64,000 bases of DNA from NCBI RefSeq assembly GCF_902459725.1, contig NZ_CABPSH010000008.1, positions 1 through 64,000 on the forward strand, read 5' to 3'. The notes below the pieces were generated by a model that saw only the letters and a program-made list of their open reading frames with translations, made no database searches and was not told the origin of the DNA. Made by a program: the position numbers and the translations under genes. The DNA comes from Pandoraea eparura (GTDB lineage: Bacteria; Pseudomonadota; Gammaproteobacteria; Burkholderiales; Burkholderiaceae). Each line of letters opens with the position of its first letter. Position 1 is the stretch's first letter. Positions 46,094-57,448 of the stretch are shown here, piece by piece.

Positions 46094-46528
46094 ATGGAAT
46101 TGAATTCGATTAAGCCGGCAGAAGGCGCCAAGCACGCCAAGCGCCGCGTTGGCCGTGGCATCGGTTCGGGTCTGGGTAAAACCGCCGGCCGTGGTCACAA
46201 GGGTCAGAAGTCGCGTTCGGGCGGCTTCCACAAGGTGGGCTTCGAAGGCGGTCAAATGCCGCTGCAACGTCGTCTGCCGAAGCGTGGTTTCAAGTCGCTG
46301 ACGCGTCGTTTCGTGGGCGAAGTTCGCCTGGCGGACCTGAACAACCTGCCGGTCGACGAGATCGATCTGTTGGTTCTGAAGCAGGCCGGTCTGGTGAGCG
46401 AGCTGTCGCTGTCGGCCAAGATCATCGCCTCGGGCGAGATCACCCGCAAGGTCGTTGTGAAGGGTCTGGGCGTCACCAAGGGTGCGCTCACGGCGATTCA
46501 AGCGGCCGGCGGTTCGGTCGCAGAGTAA
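46094..46528 (+). CDS. rplO: 50S ribosomal protein L15
   Basis: The 144-residue protein has a basic, Gly-rich N-terminal arm ([38 protein letters not shown]) that threads into 23S rRNA, and a folded C-terminal domain. It precedes secY by 23 bases. Confidence 0.97.
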   Translation: MELNSIKPAEGAKHAKRRVGRGIGSGLGKTAGRGHKGQKSRSGGFHKVGFEGGQMPLQRRLPKRGFKSLTRRFVGEVRLADLNNLPVDEIDLLVLKQAGLVSELSLSAKIIASGEITRKVVVKGLGVTKGALTAIQAAGGSVAE

Positions 46529-46551
46529 GTTAGGTCACCCCGGAGCCAGCA

Positions 46552-47889
<1,338 letters not shown>

Positions 47890-47898
47890 TCCTGGATC

Positions 47899-48117
47899 AT
47901 GTCGAAAGACGACGTTATACAAATGCAGGGTGAGGTCCTTGAAAACCTCCCCAATGCCACCTTCCGGGTAAAGCTGGAAAATGGCCATGTAGTACTTGGA
48001 CATATTTCCGGCAGGATGCGGATGCATTACATCCGCATCCTGCCTGGAGATAAGGTGACGGTAGAGTTGACGCCCTACGATCTGTCGCGTGCGCGGATCG
48101 TCTTCCGGGCGAAGTGA
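47899..48117 (+). CDS. infA: Translation initiation factor IF-1
   Basis: The 72-residue OB-fold protein ([40 protein letters not shown]) binds the 30S A site during initiation. In Burkholderiales, as here, infA lies between secY and rpmJ. Its codon usage is less biased than that of the adjacent ribosomal genes. Confidence 0.97.
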   Translation: MSKDDVIQMQGEVLENLPNATFRVKLENGHVVLGHISGRMRMHYIRILPGDKVTVELTPYDLSRARIVFRAK

Positions 48118-48136
48118 TTAGAGAGAGGGAATTGTC

Positions 48137-48253
48137 ATGAAAGTTTTGGCATCTGTTAAGTGCATCTGCCGCAATTGCAAGTTTGTGAAGCGCAAAGGCG
48201 TGCTGCGCGTGATCTGCAGTTCGGATCCGCGCCACAAGCAACGTCAGGGCTAA
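48137..48253 (+). CDS. rpmJ: 50S ribosomal protein L36
   Basis: A 38-residue protein, [20 protein letters not shown] at its start and [11 protein letters not shown] at its end. It keeps the zinc-binding pattern of the C+ form (Cys11, Cys14, Cys27 and a His at about 32-33). It lies in the canonical place between infA and rpsM with GAGGGAATTGTC before ATG 48137. Confidence 0.95.
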   Translation: MKVLASVKCICRNCKFVKRKGVLRVICSSDPRHKQRQG

Positions 48254-48288
48254 TCGGCCTTTAACGCTATTTAGTTGGGGAATTACGA

Positions 48289-48654
48289 ATGGCTCGTATC
48301 GCAGGGGTTAACATCCCGAACCACCAGCACACCGCAATCGGCTTGACGGCCATTTACGGTGTCGGCCGCACGCGCGCTCGCCAGATTTGCGAAGCCGCCG
48401 GTGTGCCGTTGTCGAAGAAGGTCAAGGACCTCGACGACGCGGATCTCGAAAAGCTGCGTGATCAAGTCGGTCAACTGACGGTCGAGGGCGACCTGCGCCG
48501 TGAAGTGACCATGAACATCAAGCGCCTGATGGACCTGGGCTGCTATCGTGGTATGCGTCACCGCAAGGGCTTGCCGCTTCGCGGTCAGCGCACCCGTACC
48601 AATGCGCGTACCCGCAAGGGCCCGCGTAAGGCCGGCGTCTCGCTGAAGAAGTAA
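48289..48654 (+). CDS. rpsM: 30S ribosomal protein S13
   Basis: The 121-residue protein ([37 protein letters not shown]) has the C-terminal basic tail [19 protein letters not shown] that contacts P-site tRNA. It starts the alpha-operon ribosomal genes. Confidence 0.98.
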   Translation: MARIAGVNIPNHQHTAIGLTAIYGVGRTRARQICEAAGVPLSKKVKDLDDADLEKLRDQVGQLTVEGDLRREVTMNIKRLMDLGCYRGMRHRKGLPLRGQRTRTNARTRKGPRKAGVSLKK

Positions 48655-48671
48655 CCAGAGGATAGGAACTC

Positions 48672-49076
48672 ATGGCTAAGCAACAGAACAACGCCGCTTC
48701 GCAGCGCGTTCGCAAGAAGGTCAAGAAGAGCGTTGCCGAAGGCGTCGTGCACGTCCACGCTTCGTTCAACAACACCATCATTACGATCACCGATCGTCAG
48801 GGCAATGCGCTGGCATGGGCGACGTCGGGTGGCCAGGGCTTCAAGGGTTCGCGCAAGTCGACCCCGTTCGCTGCCCAGGTTGCTGCCGAGTCGGCTGGCC
48901 GCGTGGCGCTGGAATACGGCGTGAAGAACCTGGAAGTTCGCATCAAGGGCCCGGGCCCGGGTCGCGAATCGGCGGTTCGTGCGCTGAATGCGCTGGGTAT
49001 CAAGATTACGGCCATCTCGGACGTGACGCCGGTCCCGCACAACGGCTGCCGCCCGCCGAAGCGTCGTCGTATCTAA
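48672..49076 (+). CDS. rpsK: 30S ribosomal protein S11
   Basis: The 134-residue protein contains [40 protein letters not shown] and the C-terminal [16 protein letters not shown]. It sits on the 30S platform. It precedes rpsD by a 152-base spacer with structured RNA. Confidence 0.98.
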   Translation: MAKQQNNAASQRVRKKVKKSVAEGVVHVHASFNNTIITITDRQGNALAWATSGGQGFKGSRKSTPFAAQVAAESAGRVALEYGVKNLEVRIKGPGPGRESAVRALNALGIKITAISDVTPVPHNGCRPPKRRRI

Positions 49077-49096
49077 GACGTAGAAGCAAATCCTGC

Positions 49097-49176
49097 TATA
49101 ATCGCGGGTTCGCGCACGGTCTCGGCCGTGCGCGTAGCAATTTCTAAGACCACCGTCCGGTACATAGGTACCGGAC
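49097..49176 (+). promoter_or_regulatory. Promoter-like box and two hairpins in the rpsD leader
   Basis: TATAAT at 49097-49102 (poor -35) is followed by two perfect 9-bp hairpins: CGCGCACGG with CCGTGCGCG (49111-49119, 49126-49134) and GTCCGGTAC with GTACCGGAC (49155-49163, 49168-49176). S4 is the repressor of the alpha operon in E. coli, acting near rpsM. Here the structure lies directly before rpsD, which suggests autoregulation at a different place. That is inference. Confidence 0.55.
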
Positions 49177-49228
49177 TTGCGTAGTGGACAAAGTTCGCTG
49201 CGTCAGATTTTGAGATAAAGGAACAACC

Positions 49229-49852
49229 GTGGCACGTTATATCGGCCCGAAGGCCAAACTCTCCCGCCGTGAAGGTACCGACCTCTTCCTGAAGAGCGCA
49301 CGCCGCTCGCTCGCCGACAAGTGCAAGCTGGACAGCAAGCCGGGTCAGCATGGTCGCACCTCGGGTGCTCGTACGTCGGACTACGGCAACCAACTGCGCG
49401 AAAAGCAGAAGGTCAAGCGTATCTACGGCGTGCTTGAGCGCCAATTCCGTCGCTATTTCGCGGAAGCCGATCGCGTCAAGGGCAACACGGGTGAAAACCT
49501 GCTGCAACTGCTCGAATCGCGCCTCGACAACGTCGTGTACCGCATGGGTTTCGGCTCGACGCGCGCTGAAGCGCGCCAGCTGGTCGGCCACAAGGCGATC
49601 TCGCTGAATGGTGTTGTGTCCAACATCCCGTCGATCAAGGTCAAGGCCGGCGACGTGATCACCGTGTGCGACAAGGCCAAGAAGCAAGTGCGTATTCAAG
49701 AAGCACTGTCGCTGGCCGAGCAAGTCGGTTTCCCGATCTGGGTTTCGGTTGATTCCAAGAAAATGGAAGGTACTTTCAAGGCACTGCCGGAACGTAGCGA
49801 TATCGCAGGCGACATCAACGAAAGCCTGATCGTCGAATTGTATTCGCGTTAA
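49229..49852 (+). CDS. rpsD: 30S ribosomal protein S4
   Basis: The 207-residue protein starts with GTG ([20 protein letters not shown]). The S4 RNA-binding domain is at about residues 97-160 ([40 protein letters not shown]). It is a primary 16S-binding protein and probable operon repressor. A small terminator follows within 35 bases. Confidence 0.98.
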   Translation: MARYIGPKAKLSRREGTDLFLKSARRSLADKCKLDSKPGQHGRTSGARTSDYGNQLREKQKVKRIYGVLERQFRRYFAEADRVKGNTGENLLQLLESRLDNVVYRMGFGSTRAEARQLVGHKAISLNGVVSNIPSIKVKAGDVITVCDKAKKQVRIQEALSLAEQVGFPIWVSVDSKKMEGTFKALPERSDIAGDINESLIVELYSR

Positions 49853-49865
49853 TATCCGTATGCTG

Positions 49866-49887
49866 ACGCGCCTCACGGCGCGTTTTT
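49866..49887 (+). terminator. Terminator between rpsD and rpoA
   Basis: ACGCGCC (49866-49872) and GGCGCGT (49877-49883) form a 7-bp stem with a TCAC loop and a T5 run ending at 49887. Partial termination here would set rpoA expression relative to the ribosomal genes. Confidence 0.75.
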
Positions 49888-49957
49888 GCGTTCCGTGCAG
49901 GTTGTCACGCATCAGCCTTATCGGTGTAACGAGCCGAGGGTATTGAAAAGGAAACCT

Positions 49958-50935
49958 ATGCAAACCAGTTTGTTGAAGCCCAAGATCATTGCGGTTGAGC
50001 CGGTCGGTGAGCATCACGCCAAAGTCGTGATGGAGCCGTTCGAACGTGGCTACGGCCACACCTTGGGTAACGCGCTTCGCCGCGTGCTGTTGTCGTCGAT
50101 GGTCGGTTATGCCCCGACCGAAGTGACGATCGCCGGCGTTGTGCACGAATATTCCACCATCGACGGTGTCCAGGAAGATGTCGTTAACTTCCTGTTGAAC
50201 CTGAAGGGTGTGGTGTTCAAGCTGCATAACCGTGACGAAGTCACCGTTACGCTGCGCAAGGATGGTGAAGGTGTGGTGCGCGCTTCGGATATCGAAGTGC
50301 CGCATGATGTGGAACTGATCAATCCCGACCACGTGATTGCGCATCTGGCCAAGGGCGGCAAGCTCGACGTGCAGATCAAGATCGAAAAGGGTCGTGGTTA
50401 TGTCCCGGGTAACGTGCGCCGTTATGGCGACGAGTCGGCCAAGGTGATCGGCCGCGTCGTCCTCGACGCGTCGTTCTCGCCGGTCAAGCGTGTGAGCTAT
50501 GCGGTCGAATCGGCCCGCGTTGAACAGCGTACCGACCTGGACAAGCTCGTGATGAACATCGAGACCAACGGTGTGGTGTCGCCGGAAGAAGCGATCCGTC
50601 AATCGGCTCGCATCCTCGTCGACCAACTGTCGGTGTTCGCTGCGCTGGAAGGCACGGAAGCCGCCAGCGAAGCCCCGTCGCGTGCGCCGCAGATCGATCC
50701 GATCCTGCTGCGTCCGGTGGACGATCTCGAGTTGACGGTGCGTTCGGCCAACTGCCTGAAGGCCGAAAACATCTACTACATCGGCGACCTGATCCAGCGT
50801 ACCGAGAACGAATTGCTCAAGACCCCGAACCTGGGTCGCAAGTCGCTCAACGAGATCAAGGAAGTGCTTGCCTCGCGTGGCCTCACGCTGGGCATGAAGC
50901 TCGAAAACTGGCCGCCGGCTGGTCTCGAGAAGTAA
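49958..50935 (+). CDS. rpoA: RNA polymerase alpha subunit
   Basis: The 325-residue protein starts at ATG 49958 ([20 protein letters not shown]) after AAAAGGAAACCT. The N-terminal dimerisation domain includes [16 protein letters not shown]. The C-terminal domain ([39 protein letters not shown]) contacts UP elements and activators. An upstream in-frame start at 49886 overlaps the terminator and is rejected. Confidence 0.98.
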   Translation: MQTSLLKPKIIAVEPVGEHHAKVVMEPFERGYGHTLGNALRRVLLSSMVGYAPTEVTIAGVVHEYSTIDGVQEDVVNFLLNLKGVVFKLHNRDEVTVTLRKDGEGVVRASDIEVPHDVELINPDHVIAHLAKGGKLDVQIKIEKGRGYVPGNVRRYGDESAKVIGRVVLDASFSPVKRVSYAVESARVEQRTDLDKLVMNIETNGVVSPEEAIRQSARILVDQLSVFAALEGTEAASEAPSRAPQIDPILLRPVDDLELTVRSANCLKAENIYYIGDLIQRTENELLKTPNLGRKSLNEIKEVLASRGLTLGMKLENWPPAGLEK

Positions 50936-51100
50936 GGCGTAACGGCATGGCCGCCCTCGGGCGGCCGTGTCGCTACGTAAGTGCGGCGCGTCGGAGTGTT
51001 CTTGAACGTTCCGATACGGCCGATAGCGAAGGTACCGGCCCGCGGTGATGGTCACCGATAGAAGAGCTAGGTCGAAAACTCTGTTTAAAGGAAAGTTGAA

Positions 51101-51493
51101 ATGCGTCACCGTCATGGTCTTCGTAAGCTGAACCGTACCAGCAGCCACCGTCTGGCAATGCTGCGCAACATGTCGAACTCGTTGATCCAACACGAAGCGA
51201 TCAAGACCACGCTGCCGAAGGCGAAGGAACTGCGCAAGGTCGTCGAGCCCCTCATCACCCTGGGCAAGAAGGATTCGGTGGCCAACCGTCGTCTGGCGTT
51301 CAACCGCCTGCGCGATCGTGACATGGTCACCAAGCTGTTCAACGAACTGGGTCCGCGTTTTGCCAACCGTCCGGGCGGCTACCTGCGCATCCTCAAGATG
51401 GGTTTCCGCGTGGGCGATAACGCGCCGATGGCTTTCGTCGAACTGCTGGATCGTCCGGAAGTCGACACGGAAGCGCCGGAAGTCGCTGAGTAA
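51101..51493 (+). CDS. rplQ: 50S ribosomal protein L17
   Basis: The 130-residue protein ([40 protein letters not shown]) ends the alpha operon. The 165-base spacer from rpoA contains an 8-bp GC hairpin (50949-50956 with 50959-50966) but no clear terminator. Confidence 0.98.
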   Translation: MRHRHGLRKLNRTSSHRLAMLRNMSNSLIQHEAIKTTLPKAKELRKVVEPLITLGKKDSVANRRLAFNRLRDRDMVTKLFNELGPRFANRPGGYLRILKMGFRVGDNAPMAFVELLDRPEVDTEAPEVAE

Positions 51494-51536
51494 GCGATTC
51501 GCGCCACGGTCTTTTACGACCGTCAGCCGTCAGAAG

Positions 51537-51563
51537 AAGCCAGGTCGTCGACCTGGCTTTTTT
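51537..51563 (+). terminator. Terminator of the alpha operon
   Basis: A 10-bp stem (AAGCCAGGTC 51537-51546, GACCTGGCTT 51550-51559) with a GTC loop is followed by a T6 run. It closes the ribosomal protein array. Confidence 0.92.
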
Positions 51564-51686
51564 CGTTTTGAGGTGTTGTCCGAAGGCGTCGGCGTGTTAT
51601 TCCGGAAATAGCCGGCCGATCGCACACGTTTCCCGGCGTCGGTGTACAGTGAACAATCCCCACGCTTGAACGGTCTACCGCACATC

Positions 51687-52019
51687 ATGGATGCCCTGCT
51701 TATCGTCATGACGACGTTCCCCGACGAGGCCAGCGCCGAGGCTGCCACCGACGGCATGCTGGCCGAGCGGCTGGCGGCGTGCGTGCAGCAAATGGCACCC
51801 GTGCGTTCCAGTTATCGCTGGCAGGGCAAGCGCGAGACGAGCGTGGAGGTGCCGCTCATGATCAAGACGACGGCTGGGCGTTATGGCGCCCTCGAGCAAT
51901 TCATTAAAGAACATCATCCGTACGACGTGCCGGAGATCGTGGCGTGGCCCGCTTCGGCGGCGTTGCCCGCGTACGCGCGGTGGGTCGAGGGTGAGACGCG
52001 GGGGACGTTGCATGTCTGA
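51687..52019 (+). CDS. cutA: CutA1 divalent-ion tolerance protein
   Basis: The 110-residue protein is of the CutA1 trimeric family: MDALLIVMTTFPDEASAEAA, LAERLAACVQQMAPV, YRWQGKRETSVEVPLMIKTT and the C-terminal HHPYDVPEIVAWPAS. E. coli mutants are copper-sensitive, and cutA often precedes dsbD, as here. The dsbD start lies inside the last 8 bases of this gene, so the two are coupled. No strong ribosome site precedes ATG 51687. Confidence 0.93.
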   Translation: MDALLIVMTTFPDEASAEAATDGMLAERLAACVQQMAPVRSSYRWQGKRETSVEVPLMIKTTAGRYGALEQFIKEHHPYDVPEIVAWPASAALPAYARWVEGETRGTLHV

Positions 52020-54033
52020 TGGGAAGACGAGGGTGGGGCCGGCGGTTGTACGAGGCGGTCTCGATGAATCAGGCGCGATGCGACATCGCGCCCTGTGGCT
52101 GTGGTCGCTCGCGTTACTGGTCGCGGTGGCGGTTCTGTCGCTCGGGGCCGGGCGAGCCCACGCCGCTGACGACTTTCTCGATCCGGATGTCGCCTTCAAG
52201 GTGTCGAAGACCGAGCAGCCCGGTGCCGTGTTGCTGCATTTTGACGTTGCCAAGGGTTATTACCTCTACCGAGAACGGTTTGCTTTCGCTACCGACAATC
52301 CCGCTGTCGCGCTGGGCGCTCCCGAGTTTCCGAAAGGCGAAGTCAAACGCGACGAGACCTTCGGCAAGGACATGGAGGTGTATCACGAGCCCATCGACGT
52401 TCGTATTCCCGTCAGTCGTGCCGGTGGGCCGTTCACCCTGAATGTCACCATGCAGGGCTGCGCTGAGAAGGGGTTGTGCTATCCCCCGATGGACAAGCCG
52501 ATGAAGATTTCCGCCGCAGCCATTGGCGTGGCGAGTGACGGGGATACGGGTGGGGAGGCGCAGGGGGAGTCAGCGGCCAAGTCGCAGCCCGGATCCGCGA
52601 CGCTGGCGCTGCTCGGTGGCAAGGCTCAGGCGTCGGCCGGACAGTCTGCCATCACGTCGTCGACATCGGTGTCTGCGGTACCTGATGCCGGTACCGCTGG
52701 TGGCTGGTTGTCGGCGCGGGACGACTATCACGAGGCCGAGCGGATTCTCTCCGGTGGAAGCTTCGCGCTGGCATTGGCGATCTTCTTCGCGTTGGGTGTC
52801 GGGTTGGCCTTTACGCCGTGCGTGCTGCCGATGGTGCCGATTCTCCTGTCGATTGTCGCCGGACAGGGGGCCAGTCGAGGCAAGGCTGTGCGTCTGGCGC
52901 TCGCCTATGTGCTCGGCATGGCCGTCGTGAATACCGCCATTGGTGTCGCTGCCGGGTTGCTGGGGCAAGGCCTCATCGCGTTCCTGCAGGCGCCATGGGT
53001 GCTGGTTTCGTTTGCTCTGCTCATGGTGATTCTGTCGCTGTCGATGTTCGGGATGTATGAAATCCAATTGCCGTTGATGTGGCGCGCCCGCATCGACGAT
53101 GCCGCTCGCAGGCAGCAGTCCGGGCAATGGATCGGTGCGGCGATGATGGGCGTGATGTCGGGACTGATCGTGAGTCCGTGCGTGACCGCGCCGCTTGCGG
53201 CCGCGCTCGCCTTTATCGCGAGGACCGGGGATGCGGTATTTGGTGGCGCAACGCTCTTCGCGTTGTCGCTCGGGATGGGGTTGCCGCTGGTGATCCTCGC
53301 GGGCGGTGGCGGTGCATTGCTGCCGCGCGCCGGGGCGTGGATGGACGGCGTGAAGCGCTGCTTTGGCTTCCTGCTTCTCGGTGTTGCACTGTGGATTGTG
53401 CGGCCATTGCTGAGCACGCCTGTGCTGTTGCTCGGCGTGGGAGCGCTGCTGCTGGTGGCAGCCGCCTTCATGCACGTTTTCGATCGGTTGCCCGACGGTG
53501 TGAGCGCGGCGCGACGCGTGCTCAAGGGGATGGGGGTCGTCGTGGCTCTGCTTGGCGCCGTTGCCTTGGTGGGGGCGGCAGTGGGGGCGCGTGATCCGCT
53601 GGCGCCGCTTGCCGGGTTGACCGTCGCCACCTCGGGGAGCGCCAACGCCGATGCCCCCAGGGTCGAGGGCGTCCGGTTTCATCGCGTACGCAGTGTTGCC
53701 GAACTCGATCAGATCATCGCTACGGCGGACCGTCCGGTGATGTTCGACTTCTATGCGGACTGGTGCATCAGCTGCAAGGAAATGGAGCGCTTCGTCTTCA
53801 CGGATCCGCGGGTCAAAGCCAGACTTGATCAGATGTTGCTCGTGCAGGCGGATGTCACGGCCAACAGTGCCGATGATCAGGCACTGCTCAAGCGCTTCGG
53901 GCTGTTCGGCCCGCCGGGCATTCTCTTCTTTGACAGCAACGGTAACGAGAGAAAGGGCGTGCGCGTGATCGGCGCGCAGTCGGCGGATCAGTTCCTGCGT
54001 AGCCTCGACAAAGCGTTGGGCCCGGCCACCTGA
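52012..54033 (+). CDS. dsbD: Thiol:disulfide interchange protein DsbD
   Basis: The protein carries electrons from cytoplasmic thioredoxin to periplasmic DsbC and cytochrome c maturation. It has a signal peptide, an N-terminal DsbD-alpha domain with the Cys pair in MQGCAEKGLCYPPMD, eight membrane helices with the redox cysteines in GLAFTPCVLPMVPILL and MSGLIVSPCVTAPLAA, and a C-terminal thioredoxin fold with YADWCISCKEMERF. The start 52012 has GGGGGA upstream and overlaps cutA (674 residues). ATG 52078 (MRHRALWLW, 652 residues) would put the signal peptide at the very N-terminus and is equally plausible. A 72-base hexanucleotide tract follows the stop by 9 bases. Confidence 0.95.
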   Translation: MSDGKTRVGPAVVRGGLDESGAMRHRALWLWSLALLVAVAVLSLGAGRAHAADDFLDPDVAFKVSKTEQPGAVLLHFDVAKGYYLYRERFAFATDNPAVALGAPEFPKGEVKRDETFGKDMEVYHEPIDVRIPVSRAGGPFTLNVTMQGCAEKGLCYPPMDKPMKISAAAIGVASDGDTGGEAQGESAAKSQPGSATLALLGGKAQASAGQSAITSSTSVSAVPDAGTAGGWLSARDDYHEAERILSGGSFALALAIFFALGVGLAFTPCVLPMVPILLSIVAGQGASRGKAVRLALAYVLGMAVVNTAIGVAAGLLGQGLIAFLQAPWVLVSFALLMVILSLSMFGMYEIQLPLMWRARIDDAARRQQSGQWIGAAMMGVMSGLIVSPCVTAPLAAALAFIARTGDAVFGGATLFALSLGMGLPLVILAGGGGALLPRAGAWMDGVKRCFGFLLLGVALWIVRPLLSTPVLLLGVGALLLVAAAFMHVFDRLPDGVSAARRVLKGMGVVVALLGAVALVGAAVGARDPLAPLAGLTVATSGSANADAPRVEGVRFHRVRSVAELDQIIATADRPVMFDFYADWCISCKEMERFVFTDPRVKARLDQMLLVQADVTANSADDQALLKRFGLFGPPGILFFDSNGNERKGVRVIGAQSADQFLRSLDKALGPAT

Positions 54034-54042
54034 GCATTGGCA

Positions 54043-54114
54043 CCGAACCCGAACCCGAACCCGAACCCGAACCCGAACCCGAACCCGAACCCGAACCCGA
54101 ACCCGAACCCGAAC
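54043..54114. repeat. Twelve tandem copies of the hexanucleotide CCGAAC
   Basis: The tract 54043-54114 is 12 perfect copies of CCGAAC. It lies 9 bases after the dsbD stop and 43 bases before the hemB stop, between convergent genes. Translation gives PN or VR repeats in shadow ORFs. No terminator-like stem is visible in this spacer. Copy number should vary by replication slippage. Confidence 0.95.
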
Positions 54115-54157
54115 GCGGCGCATCGCGAACGGATTCGGTGGTGCCGGCGGCTGCGGA

Positions 54158-55321
<1,164 letters not shown>

Positions 55322-55414
55322 TCATACCAACCGGATGTTCGCACTGCGTGCGACGTCCCCCGCTTCTCCTCCCTGAGCGGGCGCCTGTCGTTCTACGATA
55401 AGGCTCATTTAAAC

Positions 55415-55441
55415 CCGCCGTGCCTACACGGCGGTTTTTTT
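55415..55441 (+). terminator. Plus-strand terminator with no assigned gene
   Basis: CCGCCGTG (55415-55422) pairs with CACGGCGG (55427-55434), loop CCTA, followed by T7. It lies in the 501-base spacer 55157-55657 between two minus-strand genes. On the minus strand the tail is only GTTTAAA, so its natural direction is plus, but no plus-strand gene precedes it. The spacer also holds a small dyad (GGTATATCATACC, about 55316-55328). I see no gene in the spacer. Confidence 0.75.
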
Positions 55442-55657
55442 ATGGGCGCGCGAATCGTGTCGGTCAAGCCCTTGGCAACGCAGCGTTCGGGGGGATTCGA
55501 GCGCACTCATCCGTTCGGCCGAGGGGGCGTGCCCGGCCGCGTTGCGCGCGCCGATATTGCGCCAAACGCATGGAGGGCCGCGCGACTCGCCGCGACGATT
55601 TGCCGCGCCTGCGCGGCACGTCTGGTCTTCGCCGCCCCCTCGAGGCTTGATGCCCGC

Positions 55658-56326
55658 TTACTTCTTGGCGGTGGTGCGTGCAGGAATGGCGAGCCAGTCT
55701 TCGAGCACGCGTTGCGCGGCTTCCACGCCGGTACGCTTGAGTGACGAAAACAGTTGGGCGGTGAACTGCGGCGGCGTTGCGGGATCGTCGGACGGCAGGC
55801 CGTCAGTGCGCGGCAGGGCCGCCAGTCGCTTTTGCGTGTCGCGCAGTACCACGGTCGCTTCCTGACGCGTCAGCTTGTCGGCCTTGGTCAGCAGCACGTG
55901 GATGGTCCGCCCCGTCGGCATGAACCAGTCGATCAGCTCGCAATCGAGATCCGTGAACGGACGGCGTGAGTCCATCACAAGGACGAGGCCGCGCAATTGC
56001 GGCCGCTGCACGAGGTAGTCGCCCAGAAGCTGCTGCCAGTGGACCTTCACGCCACCGCCGACTTCGGCGTAGCCATAGCCAGGCAAATCGACGAGATAGC
56101 CGTACAGATGCTCGAGGTGCGCGATCTCGAAGTAATTGATGTGCTGCGTGCGGCCTGGCGTCTTGCTCGAGAAGGCCAGCCGCTTCTGATTGCAAAGAAT
56201 GTTGAGTGCGCTGGACTTGCCCGCGTTCGAGCGACCCGCGAAGGCGACCTCGGGCACGGCCGTGGGCGGCAGGTCGCGCAGATGATTGACGGTCGTGAAG
56301 AAGCGGGCTTGATGAAGTAGGGACAT
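55658..56326 (-). CDS. engB: Ribosome biogenesis GTP-binding protein EngB (YsxC/YihA)
   Basis: The 222-residue TrmE-Era-family GTPase has G1 [16 protein letters not shown]3 [14 protein letters not shown] and G4 [12 protein letters not shown]. It acts late in 50S assembly. I chose ATG 56326 ([16 protein letters not shown]), the usual family start; the ORF extends 21 codons further. It is divergent from the cytochrome c4 gene, and the 298-base spacer between them holds no other gene. Confidence 0.95.
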   Translation of the reverse strand: MSLLHQARFFTTVNHLRDLPPTAVPEVAFAGRSNAGKSSALNILCNQKRLAFSSKTPGRTQHINYFEIAHLEHLYGYLVDLPGYGYAEVGGGVKVHWQQLLGDYLVQRPQLRGLVLVMDSRRPFTDLDCELIDWFMPTGRTIHVLLTKADKLTRQEATVVLRDTQKRLAALPRTDGLPSDDPATPPQFTAQLFSSLKRTGVEAAQRVLEDWLAIPARTTAKK

Positions 56327-56624
56327 GACGGGGACCGAGGAGCGCCGCAGCCACAGGAGTCGGGCTGCAACGCGGGCGCAGGCACGCAAGACGGTGGGTT
56401 CGATGCGCCCCCGGCGAAAGCCCGGGAAGCCCCGTTCTGCGGCCTTCTACATGGAAATCCCCTAAAGTCGGGGAAAGACTTTATTGTACAATATGAAAGT
56501 TAACCTTGGCCTTGCCAAGGCTTGTCCGAACGTCTCGCGCGCCGTGCGGCTGGAGGAGAAACGCGACGCCGGACGGTGAGTTCGAACGACCGATTTCCCG
56601 ACAAAACAGATATAAGGTGTGCGA

Positions 56625-57281
56625 ATGAACCGAGGAGTGTGGAAGTCTCTCGCTGCAACACCGTTGGCGCTGGCATGCTTTCTTCTGAGCGGTGCAGGAC
56701 ACGCCGCCGAGCCTCAGGCGCCCGCCAAACCCGACCTGAACCGGGGTCAGGCCATTGCCAGTCAGGTGTGTGCCGCCTGCCACGCCGCAGACGGCAACAG
56801 CACCGGTGGCGCTTATCCGAAGCTCGCCGGTCAGCACGCCGAATATCTCTACAAACAGCTCACCGAATTCAAGGCCCAGCCCGGCAAAACGCCGGCGCGC
56901 AACAACGCCATCATGGCCGGCATGGTCGCCGCGCTGTCCGATCAGGACATGCACAACGTCGCCGCCTATTTCGCCTCGCAGACCATGAAACCGGGGGCCG
57001 CGCGCGACAAGGACACCGTGCCGCTGGGCCAGAAGATCTACCGCGGCGGACTGGCCGAAAAGGGCGTTCCCGCCTGCGCCTCCTGCCACGGCCCGACCGG
57101 TGCCGGTATGCCGTCGCAGTATCCCCGTCTGTCCGGCCAGTGGGCGGAATACACCGCCGCCCAGTTGGTGGCGTTCCGCGACGAGGTTCGCAAAAACAAT
57201 GCGCCGATGCACACGGTCGCCTCGAGGCTGTCGGACAAGGAAATCAAGGCAGTCGCGGATTACATCGCCGGTTTGCGCTGA
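56625..57281 (+). CDS. Cytochrome c4-type di-haem protein
   Basis: The 218-residue periplasmic protein has a signal peptide (VWKSLAATPLALACFLLSGA, cut near GHAAE). It has two class I cytochrome c domains with haem sites CAACH (about residue 50) and CASCH (about 150), and matching methionine ligands around MAGMV and MHTVAS. The two-domain layout is that of cytochrome c4, an electron donor to terminal oxidases. I chose ATG 56625 with AAGG 7 bases upstream over GTG 56619. It lies just upstream of the haem-attachment genes resB and ccsA. Confidence 0.93.
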   Translation: MNRGVWKSLAATPLALACFLLSGAGHAAEPQAPAKPDLNRGQAIASQVCAACHAADGNSTGGAYPKLAGQHAEYLYKQLTEFKAQPGKTPARNNAIMAGMVAALSDQDMHNVAAYFASQTMKPGAARDKDTVPLGQKIYRGGLAEKGVPACASCHGPTGAGMPSQYPRLSGQWAEYTAAQLVAFRDEVRKNNAPMHTVASRLSDKEIKAVADYIAGLR

Positions 57282-57397
57282 TCGGCAGCCCATGCTCTGA
57301 CATCATGTGAACGTCAGGGTATATTCGCTGACTTATAACGAAACCAGCTGCGGCACCGCAGGGCGGCCGGATGGAACTGGTTTAGCATACACAGGGT

Positions 57398-57433
57398 GGC
57401 GGGCGCGTAAGAGACGCGTCCCCGCCCTTTTTT
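57398..57433 (+). terminator. Terminator between the cytochrome c4 gene and resB
   Basis: GGCGGGCGCGT (57398-57408) pairs with ACGCG-TC-CCCGCC (57414-57426) around an AAGAG loop, followed by T6. It ends 15 bases before the resB ATG, so it may work as an attenuator for resB-ccsA. Confidence 0.8.
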
Positions 57434-57448
57434 GTTGTCGGACACAGG

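Noticed and set aside
52570-54123. 517-codon minus-strand ORF opposite dsbD that begins in the hexanucleotide tract (VRVRVR repeat)
   Set aside because: It is the antisense of dsbD extended by the in-frame hexanucleotide repeat. dsbD has all expected cysteine motifs.
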